Shown one piece after another: positions 9,221 through 17,169 of a stretch of 35,403 nucleotides of DNA. This DNA is from Dysgonamonadaceae bacterium (GTDB lineage: Bacteria > Bacteroidota > Bacteroidia > Bacteroidales > Azobacteroidaceae), in contig JAISUK010000064.1 in the NCBI GenBank assembly GCA_031272075.1, forward strand, positions 1-35,403, in the 5' to 3' direction. The stretch's first letter is position 1, and each line of letters starts with the position of its first letter. A model generated the notes under the pieces. The model was not told the origin of the DNA. It saw nothing but the letters and a program-made list of their open reading frames with translations, and searched no databases. Made by a program: the position numbers and the translations under genes.

Positions 9221-11188
9221 TTACTTGTCTTGTTTTTCGAGAAACAGGTTCTCAAAATGAAACCTGTCGCCATGTTGATTTTTTCTTATATGGATGGAAA
9301 TGGAATTGGTTTGTCGCGTGATTAGCAGCTCGCCCAATGGTTGTTTCTCCATCCGAGTTTCTTTCGATGAAAAGGCCTCTTTCCAGTCCATGATCATTTT
9401 TTGTCTGTTCCAGATAGAAAACGAAGCGCCGTCGGGCGTCTCGAAATACGTCAGGAACAGTTTGTATTTTCCTTCGGGAATATCGTTCAGCATGATTCGT
9501 ACCATGCCTTCCTCGTCTGTAGCAGCAATCAGCCGTCCGTGGTTTTCGATCCGGGTATTTCCGCCCAATGACAGATTCATCAATTGCGGGAAGAAGACAT
9601 GCGAAACGGGATAATAGACGGTGCGCAGCGTTTCGTTTGGCAGCAAGGGATTGTCGGCAGGTTTTGTTCCGTAGTAAAACGCGACGGAAACATAATCTAC
9701 CGGAAACAGGTTGTGTTCCGGACCATGCTCGATGGTCATGGTTAGTCGCTCGTGGAATGTCAGTTTATCCGTCAGATAAAACCGGTAAGCGCCTGTCCTG
9801 CACATCGGCAGGGAATAGTCGAGCGAACCGTGGATAGGCAGGCTCACGCCCCTGTCCCAACGGTCGAGCAGCGCATACCAGCCGCCATTGTAGAAATCTT
9901 CCGAACCGGTGCCGTGCATCCGCATCTTCCCATCGACCACCGTTGAATCGTCTCCTTCAAAAAACTGCGTCATGCCGGGTCGCAAGCCTTGCGCCTGGTG
10001 GATAACGCCGACATAATGTCCTTTGTCTCGGATGTCGGCAAAGAGGTAGGGTTGATGTTCGGGCGGTTCTATTTCACGTCGCCAGACGGTGTAGAGACGG
10101 CCTTCGATTTTCGGATCTTGCGGCGTATCCAGGTAATAGATTTTGACGTTCAGTACGACTTTGGGCTGGGGTTCGTTGCGTTTTTCATAAATGATTTTCA
10201 GTTCGGCTTGTTTGCTGAAGGGCATCGGGAGGTAGCAATAATTGACATTCCGGGCGTTGTTTCCCGCAATGATGCTTCGCATGGCCGGGTTGCCGAAAGC
10301 GTAACCGAAGAAATCGGCCAGCGGGCAATAGATGGCCGGCAGCGTGTCGTTGTCCCACCTCGCCTGTAGCAGCAGGTCTTTGTTCCGTCCTTCGAGGGCA
10401 TTGCCGCTCTCCAGTTCCAGACCAACGATACGTCCGCCTTTGTTTGTCCGGAACAACGGCAGGCTTTCGCCGGCAGACAGCGTCAGTTGCCGCGTTTCCA
10501 CTTTGACATTCGATCCTGCATTTTGCAACTGAGCCACCGGATTTGGGAAGGTGCCGCTCCAGAAGTCGCAAGCATCTTCCAACAGCGCACGGGCTTGGTT
10601 CGACCAGTCAGTATGGAAACTTTCGACCGCCGTTCCTTCGGGATAAGGGCGGTATTGAATCTGATGAAACTGTATACGGTTGCCGCGGTACACAATCTTG
10701 CAGGACTTGGCATACTGGATCGGGATATAGCAATAATAGCCGCCTACTTCATTTCCGCAAACAGGGCGCACAAACGGGAACACCGCTCCCGAAAACAGAT
10801 CGATGAACGGGATTTGGATGCGCGGCGTCGTTTCCCCATCGAAATAAAACAGGATGGTGTCGCGCGTCGGTGTCGGCGTCCAGATACGGTTGATGACGCC
10901 CGGACCTTTCATTTCCGCGATCACCAGGTCGTTTCCTTCCTTGCGGAGGTAGGAATATTTGCCGGAAAATCCGTCGTCGTTCAATCCGGTGGTGTCGTAG
11001 CTGGAGATTTGTTCGACGATTCCTTGCCGGAACTGCGGCAACAGGTCGAGCCTGTACAATTGCGAGAGCTCGTATTCCAGACTGTAGGGCGGAATTTGTA
11101 AGTCATTATCCGCAGCAAAGTCCTCACGACCGTAACCGATCGCAACGCCGATCATTATTCCAAATAAACAAAACAACAGTTTTCGCAT
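9221..11188 (-). CDS. GH172 (DUF2961) exo-glycosidase, 655 aa, divergent active-site loop
   Basis: A secreted 655-residue GH172 paralogue with a signal peptide (about 1-20) and no convincing lipobox. It appears to hold two jelly-roll-like halves (about 55-200 and 225-530), with the second carrying QFFEGDDSTVVDG (Glu411) and MHGTGSEDFYNGGW (Glu430). The two glutamates are 19 rather than 21 residues apart because the loop after VVDG is two residues shorter, and the usual DGE is DGK. A C-terminal beta-sandwich (about 540-650) may bind glycan. The start codon lies only 4 bases after a heptanucleotide tandem repeat. The loop change may mean different substrate or linkage preference from its three paralogues. 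Confidence 0.85.
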   Translation of the reverse strand: MRKLLFCLFGIMIGVAIGYGREDFAADNDLQIPPYSLEYELSQLYRLDLLPQFRQGIVEQISSYDTTGLNDDGFSGKYSYLRKEGNDLVIAEMKGPGVINRIWTPTPTRDTILFYFDGETTPRIQIPFIDLFSGAVFPFVRPVCGNEVGGYYCYIPIQYAKSCKIVYRGNRIQFHQIQYRPYPEGTAVESFHTDWSNQARALLEDACDFWSGTFPNPVAQLQNAGSNVKVETRQLTLSAGESLPLFRTNKGGRIVGLELESGNALEGRNKDLLLQARWDNDTLPAIYCPLADFFGYAFGNPAMRSIIAGNNARNVNYCYLPMPFSKQAELKIIYEKRNEPQPKVVLNVKIYYLDTPQDPKIEGRLYTVWRREIEPPEHQPYLFADIRDKGHYVGVIHQAQGLRPGMTQFFEGDDSTVVDGKMRMHGTGSEDFYNGGWYALLDRWDRGVSLPIHGSLDYSLPMCRTGAYRFYLTDKLTFHERLTMTIEHGPEHNLFPVDYVSVAFYYGTKPADNPLLPNETLRTVYYPVSHVFFPQLMNLSLGGNTRIENHGRLIAATDEEGMVRIMLNDIPEGKYKLFLTYFETPDGASFSIWNRQKMIMDWKEAFSSKETRMEKQPLGELLITRQTNSISIHIRKNQHGDRFHFENLFLEKQDK

Positions 11189-11192
11189 ATAT

Positions 11193-11241
11193 ATTCTACA
11201 TTTTACATTCTACATTTTACATTCTACATTCTACATTCTTC
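11193..11241. repeat. Seven-copy heptanucleotide tandem repeat next to a start codon
   Basis: Seven head-to-tail copies of ATTYTAC (plus strand; minus strand GTARAAT). Six copies fit the consensus: ATTCTAC, ATTTTAC, ATTCTAC, ATTTTAC, ATTCTAC, ATTCTAC. The seventh is ATTCTTC. The array fills most of the 62-base gap between the 386-residue gene and the 655-residue GH172 gene and ends 4 bases before the latter's ATG, where a ribosome binding site would be. Copy-number change would alter spacing and local AT content upstream of the start. Confidence 0.85.
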
Positions 11242-11250
11242 ATTTCCCCC

Positions 11251-12411
11251 TCAATATTCGCCATCGGCAATCTTGCGTAGCAATTCATCCGGTTTTCCCG
11301 GATAGAGTCCGAAATAGAATGTATCACCATGTCCGAACCCCCTCACCAATTCAACGTTTTCAAACGCGATGCCGCCCGGTATCGGGCTTTGGCTCATCCA
11401 ATAGCAATACCGTCCGTTGACCTGTCCGAATAACATAGATTTCGCAATCTGTGATTGGGTGTGTGAACGCTCGTGGCTATACCAGTATTGTGTGATATAC
11501 GCTTGTCCCCGGTAAATCCAGTTGTCGGTTGTTCCGGGAGCATATTCCGCTTCCCACGGTTTTTCTTCATCGGGAGAAGCGATCAGCCAATAGCGATTTT
11601 TTTTGTCTAGAATCAGGTCGCCCTTATTGATCACACAACGGTCGGTAAACCCATCTCCATTGTATTCCGGCCAGATTTGCGAAGCCGTCTTGACCCGGCC
11701 ATCGCTCAAATACAATTGCCGAAGCCGCGCATAATTGCCCATCGTGGCGGAAAGAATAAAATGTTTGAGATAATCCCGATCCCGAATTTTATCCATTGTG
11801 CAGGTCGTCAAGGCAAACTCATAGGGGCGATCGGCCGAGAACGACAGTTTTACATACAATCGATACGTATCTGCAAACTGATGACCTTCAAGGCTGAAAA
11901 ACGGTTCGCAAAAGACATACACTTCCAGCATCTCCACTTCCTTGTCTGTGCCCGGCTTTTTCTCCCAAACGACCTTGCCTGCAGCGGGGAATTGCGATTT
12001 GTAGCGAACGACATAATCGTCAGGAGAATTGCCGCTCCAGAACCGCAAGCCCTTCACCATGTCGAGACGGCTCTGCTCCAATTCGGAATATCCGCGGAGA
12101 TTGGAATTGTTGACCGGTTCGAAAGCGATGAAATTATACGGTTTATACTGCGGTTGTTCGGCATAGGTAGCGTAGATACGCAGCAGCCCGCGTGGGCCGC
12201 CGAGCGGCGCCAGACCGACTTGGATTCCGTTTTTGAATCCCCAACAGGGGTCGGACTTCACGCCCTCGACAGGCCGCACCCAGATGTCGCTCGGTTCGCG
12301 CTCCGGATGTTCCTGCGCGGCTTGCTCCGTTTCCGGGGTATTATTTGCCCGGCAAAGGTTTAATCCCCAAAGCAAGCCACACAGCAACAATAGTTGAACT
12401 TTTAGTCCCAT
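11251..12411 (-). CDS. Secreted protein of unknown family, 386 aa
   Basis: I do not recognise this family. The N-terminus (MGLKVQLLLLCGLLWGL, then LCRANNTPE) is an export signal, probably cleaved after CRA. The mature part is rich in aromatic and charged residues and looks all-beta: VGLAPLGGPRGLLRIYATY, YNFIAFEPVNN, LDMVKGLRFWSGNSPDDYV, FSLEGHQFADTYRLYVKL, then WPEYNGDGFTDRC, PIPGGIAFENVELVRGFGHG and DTFYFGLYPG. It overlaps the stop of the DUF6786-like gene by 10 bases and precedes the GH172 genes, so it is translationally coupled within the glycan operon. A glycan-binding protein or an unclassified glycosidase or lyase are the natural possibilities. No DUF4185/GH183 endo-D-arabinanase was recognised, so an endo-acting role is an open hypothesis. 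Confidence 0.75.
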   Translation of the reverse strand: MGLKVQLLLLCGLLWGLNLCRANNTPETEQAAQEHPEREPSDIWVRPVEGVKSDPCWGFKNGIQVGLAPLGGPRGLLRIYATYAEQPQYKPYNFIAFEPVNNSNLRGYSELEQSRLDMVKGLRFWSGNSPDDYVVRYKSQFPAAGKVVWEKKPGTDKEVEMLEVYVFCEPFFSLEGHQFADTYRLYVKLSFSADRPYEFALTTCTMDKIRDRDYLKHFILSATMGNYARLRQLYLSDGRVKTASQIWPEYNGDGFTDRCVINKGDLILDKKNRYWLIASPDEEKPWEAEYAPGTTDNWIYRGQAYITQYWYSHERSHTQSQIAKSMLFGQVNGRYCYWMSQSPIPGGIAFENVELVRGFGHGDTFYFGLYPGKPDELLRKIADGEY

Positions 12412-13631
12412 AGCTCATCGAGTGAGATCCCGAACAATGCGATGGCAATCGGGTTCAGATCGACTTTTTCGCCGATAAAATGGTAGACCGAATGTTTGTG
12501 CGTCAACGACTGTTCCGGTTTCAGGAAGGCAGCCGGTGAGACGCTTTCCAATTCGAGGAACGGCCCCATGATGCTGCCGTCTTCGAGCGGTCCGTCGTTA
12601 TATGCATTCATCGCATCGCCCGTCAACGGATCTTTTTCCGGGTTCCATTCCTGACTCAGGTAGATGGCGTCGCTGTCTACATCGTAGGTAGTGACGGTAA
12701 AACGTTTAATGTCCGGATCATAATTGCCCGCAATGGCCTTGGTGCGTTTGGCATTCAGTCCCAGTTTGCTGCGGAAGTTGCCGTCGGTCTTCAGGTAGAT
12801 GGTATTTCCGACTATCTTCAACCGATCGGCAGGGATATCGCCGAAATAGTCCGACGTCACCACTTTCCCCAATTCCGTTTCGGGACCTTCGTTGTAGGGA
12901 ACGATCGTCAATGCCTGCGGCGCCGGGTTAAACATATCCAGCATCCAGATACAGATGGTGCCCGTTTGTGTCGTCCACTCAAAATCGTTGCGATTGACGA
13001 TGGTATTGACGGTGGCATAGCCCACAGACTTCACCGCATCGCCCGGATCGATTCCCAGTCCGGCAGCGATTTCCGCGCGGCTGAGGATGGAGATCGAGCG
13101 ATCGACATGCAGTTTCAAGGCCGTGCCCTGGTAGTTCGTCACTTCCATGTCTTTCGTCAGTGCGACCGCTTTCTCGCTTACGGAAGCGACATTCCACGGT
13201 TCCGTATCTATCGGTGCAGGCGTATGCCAATTGTCGTATACCTGTGTAGCGCCCGGAGCGAAATAGACCGAATACTTGCCGCCTTCCGGACCAAGCCAAA
13301 AGCGATTCTCGCCGCCGTAGCCGTTCATGTGTTCGTCAACCTGGCCTGCATCAAAAAACTTGTAATTGATAAACCCCAGGCTGGCGCCTTCCGGTCCGTC
13401 GGCGGTACTCGTGAAGACTTTCGCCTGGTATTTGGACGAAACGATGATTTGCGATTTTCCACCTTCGTCCGACAACAGGATCAAGCTGTCGTCTTTTTGG
13501 GATAAATAATTCAAGTCATATCCGAATGTTCCTTTCATATATTCCTCCGTATTTTGTTTTTTCTTTTCGTTTCCGCATGACCATCCGATGATGACGGTCA
13601 AGATTAGCGCGAAATAATTGATCTTGTTCAT
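12402..13631 (-). CDS. DUF6786-like lipoprotein, mutarotase-fold candidate
   Basis: A 409-residue lipoprotein (signal ending IIGWSC, Cys19 or so). From memory it matches the DUF6786 family: SSKYQAKVFTSTADGPEGAS, then NGYGGENRFWLGPEGG, DTEPWNVASVSEKAV, FEWTTQTGTICIWMLDMFNP, YFGDIPADRLKIV and a C-terminal FLELESVSPAAFLKPEQSLT before HKHSVYHF. The last block resembles the C-terminal strand pattern of galactose-mutarotase-like domains. No biochemical role is known to me. In this operon it could open or epimerise a released sugar, or bind glycan; the fold call is tentative. It starts 21 bases after the GH116 gene and overlaps the next gene by 10 bases. A near-copy of the LacI operator occurs inside it at 12697-12710. 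Confidence 0.7.
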   Translation of the reverse strand: MNKINYFALILTVIIGWSCGNEKKKQNTEEYMKGTFGYDLNYLSQKDDSLILLSDEGGKSQIIVSSKYQAKVFTSTADGPEGASLGFINYKFFDAGQVDEHMNGYGGENRFWLGPEGGKYSVYFAPGATQVYDNWHTPAPIDTEPWNVASVSEKAVALTKDMEVTNYQGTALKLHVDRSISILSRAEIAAGLGIDPGDAVKSVGYATVNTIVNRNDFEWTTQTGTICIWMLDMFNPAPQALTIVPYNEGPETELGKVVTSDYFGDIPADRLKIVGNTIYLKTDGNFRSKLGLNAKRTKAIAGNYDPDIKRFTVTTYDVDSDAIYLSQEWNPEKDPLTGDAMNAYNDGPLEDGSIMGPFLELESVSPAAFLKPEQSLTHKHSVYHFIGEKVDLNPIAIALFGISLDELWD

Positions 13632-13652
13632 GATTCATCATTTTTTTATCGG

Positions 13653-16208
13653 TTACAAAGAGGTCTCAACATCCGAAACCAGACATTTTTTCACATCGAT
13701 GGATCCGTATTTCACCTCCAGGAACGGTTTGCCGTTCTTCAATCCCACATTGCCGAATCCGGTAGCGGTAGAAAGGAAGGAAGTAAAATTATTCCCGACC
13801 CGCGAATCGATGTAGAGCGTGGCGTCTACTGCATCGTAACGAACGCCGGTCAAGCCCTCGATCATGCCGTAGGAAGCCATAGCGCGTGCATACCAGGCGC
13901 CACATTCGTATTCGTTGAACGGATTGCGGATGCGACCGTCGTAACGTTGCCTACAGGCGCGCACAATGTCGAGCCCTTTGGCCACTTCGCCTTCAAACAT
14001 CAGGTGTGAAGCCACTTGGTATTCTATTCCCGTCCACACTTCGTCGCTGTATACGAACGGCAGTTGCAATTTGCCGCCGTTAGGCCATGAGCAGAGCAAC
14101 AAGCCGCCGTCGTCGCCCATGGCAAAAGTCGGGCGTTGCGGATTGGCATGGGCGCTGAGGTCCTTCTTGAGGTTGTATTTGTGCACCGCATTGATGTGGC
14201 TGGTCACTTTGTCCTTGTCGAGGACTTCCTTCATGCCGCACACCAGCGACATCCACGATCCGAGCACGCCGTCCGACAGGCAACCTGTGCCGTACTGGTA
14301 TTTCGGTCCTTCCTTTTCGAGGATGGCGCGCGCTTCCGGCGAGAATTGTGTCAGGAACGAGGGCGCTTGGGTGGGATCGGGTGCAGAGAGGTCTTTCCAT
14401 CGCACATCCTGGATGAAAAATTCTCCATTATACAATTTCGTTTCCAGGTATTCTTTGCTTTTCACCAAGAGCGATTCGTAGCGGCTGACGTCGTCGCCGA
14501 CCGCTTTTCCCATCAGCACCAATGCTTGTAGCGCACCGGTATAGAAACTGGTGCACATGCCGTCGGGACCCCAGAACTCAATGTCGTAGGTATTGTGGTG
14601 GGGTTCTTCGAGCGCGCCGAGTTCGCGCGGATCCCAGGTCGCGATGCAGTAATCCAGGCTCTGCTTGACAGCGGGATAGAGCCGTTGCAGCCAGTCGTTA
14701 TCGCCTGAGATGCGCCATTCGCGGTAGGCTTTCATGATGCCGCCCAGCTGTCCGTCGGAAGCGGCATGGAAGCCGTGTTCCACCGGACGTATCGGCAGGT
14801 TGGATCGGAAAGTCTGGTGTCCGCGAGCATCCTGACTGATAAGAAATTCCGTTTCACGCAACGTCCGTTCCATGTTTGGGAAGAGGTGAGGCACCGCCTG
14901 TGCATAGTTCCATACATGCGTGCAGGAGCCGTGGCAACTGCCCCAGGTATCGCCGCAGCCTTCCCAGTTCCACATCCGTCCGTCGTATTGGCGGAACACC
15001 GTCGGCGACTTCAGGATGGTGAGGTTGGCGGCCACCGCTTCGATCACTTCTGCCGGCAGCGAGCTTTGGTAGAAAGCGTCGGCGAATGTCTGCGATTTGC
15101 TTTTCAGTTCATCGTAGTTTGTTGTCCAATAGTCGGTCAGTTCGCCGATGTTTTGGAACTTGGCGCTATACCACGGACGATAGTTGCGCGAACCCGCCAA
15201 TGCGAAATAGGCTTCGTCGGATTTGGCGGCATCCGGATTGTAAGTCGGCAAATCCTGTTCCGATCGTGGTTCTCCGCCGATGCGGTGGTGCGAATACGGC
15301 ACATACCACGCCATCATCAGTTTGATGGTCTTCGATTCGCCGGCTTTCAGCGAGAAGGGCACATACAGCGAGCCGCCCGATGAATTGGATTCGACCGTAT
15401 CGTTTTTCGGCATATTGCCTGCGGCGATGTTGTTCCAACAGATGGTGAGCGGATCAAACCAACCGCCGTGAAACCAGGAATTGTTGACAATGGTCTGCGG
15501 CTGATCGGTATAGATAGCAAATTCTCCTGCACGGAAAGGTTCTTCTTCCGTGGGTTTCTGCGTCAGCACAAAGCCGTTTTGCATCGGCGCTATCAACGAT
15601 TCACCCCTGCCGCCGCGCATGAAGTTGACCGAATTGTAGGAAAAAATCAATTCCACTTCTTTGTTGCCGGTATTTTTGAAGGTATATTCAAGTCCACCGG
15701 CGGGAAGCCCGGAATTGTCTTCATCGGTCGGGATGAACGGGCTCCAGCCTTTCAGTGTAACGTCTACCGGCATCGACTTGTCGGTCAAAGCGATTTCCGC
15801 AAACGGGAAGCGTGCAGTGAAGACCGCGTCTTTATAGCGCGGCAACCCCCAACTGGCGCCTCCGCTACCGAGCGCGGTATGCGGAGCGCCGAATTTCTTC
15901 CAGTCCAGCACCGTCTTTTCCAGCACTTTCGAGCCGTTTTCAAGCCCTCTCACGTGGAGCGCGGCAAACATGCAGGGCGCGTTGAACACGTCCGGCTGGT
16001 GACGTACCGACATATTGGAAATCGAGCCGTCGCCATTGAGGCAGAACATGCCGCTGCCCAATCCGCCGATCGGGAAAGCGATGCGATTGAGGTTTTCCCC
16101 TTCGTAAGAAGCATTGAAAGCGCGTGTCTGTTGACGCTTGCAATCATTTGCGCAGGAATAACACAACGCCAGCGCAAACACAAGGATCAAATAAAATTTG
16201 TTGTTCAT
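13653..16208 (-). CDS. GH116 family lipoprotein (DUF608 / GBA2-type), putative exo-beta-D-arabinofuranosidase
   Basis: An 851-residue GH116 glycosidase with a lipoprotein signal (CYSC, Cys19). The N-terminal beta-sandwich (about 40-310) begins with the family signature RIAFPIGGLGSGMFCLNGDG. The C-terminal alpha/alpha barrel (about 380-830) shows WNWEGCGD (Glu416, candidate nucleophile), GSCTHVWNYAQAVPHLFPNM, AASDGQLGGIMKAYREW and NTYDIEFWGPDG (Asp542, candidate acid/base). GH116 includes beta-glucosidases and glucosylceramidases, and an exo-beta-D-arabinofuranosidase that works with GH172 and GH183 enzymes on mycobacterial D-arabinan. Its position among four GH172 genes, FucI and a ribulokinase supports the last role; beta-glucosidase or beta-xylosidase activity remains possible. 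It lies 12 bases downstream of the surface lipoprotein gene. Confidence 0.87.
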   Translation of the reverse strand: MNNKFYLILVFALALCYSCANDCKRQQTRAFNASYEGENLNRIAFPIGGLGSGMFCLNGDGSISNMSVRHQPDVFNAPCMFAALHVRGLENGSKVLEKTVLDWKKFGAPHTALGSGGASWGLPRYKDAVFTARFPFAEIALTDKSMPVDVTLKGWSPFIPTDEDNSGLPAGGLEYTFKNTGNKEVELIFSYNSVNFMRGGRGESLIAPMQNGFVLTQKPTEEEPFRAGEFAIYTDQPQTIVNNSWFHGGWFDPLTICWNNIAAGNMPKNDTVESNSSGGSLYVPFSLKAGESKTIKLMMAWYVPYSHHRIGGEPRSEQDLPTYNPDAAKSDEAYFALAGSRNYRPWYSAKFQNIGELTDYWTTNYDELKSKSQTFADAFYQSSLPAEVIEAVAANLTILKSPTVFRQYDGRMWNWEGCGDTWGSCHGSCTHVWNYAQAVPHLFPNMERTLRETEFLISQDARGHQTFRSNLPIRPVEHGFHAASDGQLGGIMKAYREWRISGDNDWLQRLYPAVKQSLDYCIATWDPRELGALEEPHHNTYDIEFWGPDGMCTSFYTGALQALVLMGKAVGDDVSRYESLLVKSKEYLETKLYNGEFFIQDVRWKDLSAPDPTQAPSFLTQFSPEARAILEKEGPKYQYGTGCLSDGVLGSWMSLVCGMKEVLDKDKVTSHINAVHKYNLKKDLSAHANPQRPTFAMGDDGGLLLCSWPNGGKLQLPFVYSDEVWTGIEYQVASHLMFEGEVAKGLDIVRACRQRYDGRIRNPFNEYECGAWYARAMASYGMIEGLTGVRYDAVDATLYIDSRVGNNFTSFLSTATGFGNVGLKNGKPFLEVKYGSIDVKKCLVSDVETSL

Positions 16209-16220
16209 ACGTCTTTATGG

Positions 16221-17138
16221 TTATCTCAATAACGAATTGAGGTCATAGTTCTCCGGAACCAGGATCAACACCGTAATACCGTAGTACAAAGCCCATTGAA
16301 TATTATCCGGACCCGGACTCAGGGTCAGCCTGATCGTCTGGTTGTCATCCGGAACAATGCCGTCTAAAATAACTACATTGGATGGATTCCTGCTGGTAAA
16401 CAGCAGCCCTGTTTTTTCATTTTGTCCCGTGGCTGTATATCGTGTTTGGGTTTGACCGCCGTCGTCTATTGTAGCGTAGCACACCAATGTATATTTGGCG
16501 CTCTTTTTCAAACCGGACAAAACAAACCCGGCTGAGGCAACGTTGATGCCATCGTTGAAAAACGTGTCGAAGCAAACATTATCCGGAAATCCCAGCACAT
16601 TGGTATGGGAGGATCTGTCCAAGGTATTGAATGAGCCTGACACTTCCAAGGTATATTTCGATATATTTCCGTACATATCCACCAGCCCCGCCAATCTGCT
16701 CGAAGAGTTCAGCATACAGTTGAACGGACTTGACGACTGTATTGTACCGAAGTCTATGAATATCGGAGAATTAAACTGAAAAGCCTGGTTGATTTTCACG
16801 GTGGAATAATACCGCAGTTTTCCATCCGCCGATTCTATCCGCAAATAAACGGTGCCGGGTTTCAATCCGATGAGCGTAACGGATCCATCACCGTTTTCAA
16901 CGATTCTTGCTAAACTCTCATCGGAAACACTCCACTTAAATGTTTGCGCAGCTGTTGCTTCGCTGTCGAAGATCGGGGAAACGGTTATCGCGTTTTCCTC
17001 GTCTGTCTCCATGAGGATATTGCGCTTTGGAAGCCGCACATAAGCCTTATCTTCGATATCATTACTGTTTTCGTCCGTACACGAACCAAACAGAAATACC
17101 AGGAAAGAAAAATAAATTATTTTTTTTATCGCGTTCAT
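16221..17138 (-). CDS. Surface lipoprotein in SusE position, Ig-like domain, 305 aa
   Basis: A 305-residue lipoprotein (FLFGSC, Cys20) followed by an acidic stretch TDENSNDIED, the kind of sequence that sends Bacteroidota lipoproteins to the outer face. Residues about 35-115 look like a bacterial Ig-like (BIG2) domain: ITVSPIFDSEATAAQTFKWS, then GDGSVTLIGLKPGTVYLRIE. The rest is beta-rich (FIDFGTIQSSSPFN, then FVLSGLKKSAKYTLVCYATI, DDGGQTQTRY) and may be a glycan-binding module. It follows susD by 31 bases, the usual place for a surface glycan-binding protein. The precise ligand is unknown; D-arabinan is the contextual guess. Confidence 0.75.
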   Translation of the reverse strand: MNAIKKIIYFSFLVFLFGSCTDENSNDIEDKAYVRLPKRNILMETDEENAITVSPIFDSEATAAQTFKWSVSDESLARIVENGDGSVTLIGLKPGTVYLRIESADGKLRYYSTVKINQAFQFNSPIFIDFGTIQSSSPFNCMLNSSSRLAGLVDMYGNISKYTLEVSGSFNTLDRSSHTNVLGFPDNVCFDTFFNDGINVASAGFVLSGLKKSAKYTLVCYATIDDGGQTQTRYTATGQNEKTGLLFTSRNPSNVVILDGIVPDDNQTIRLTLSPGPDNIQWALYYGITVLILVPENYDLNSLLR

Positions 17139-17169
17139 AATTCATAAATTTTAATTGCGTTATTTTCTT

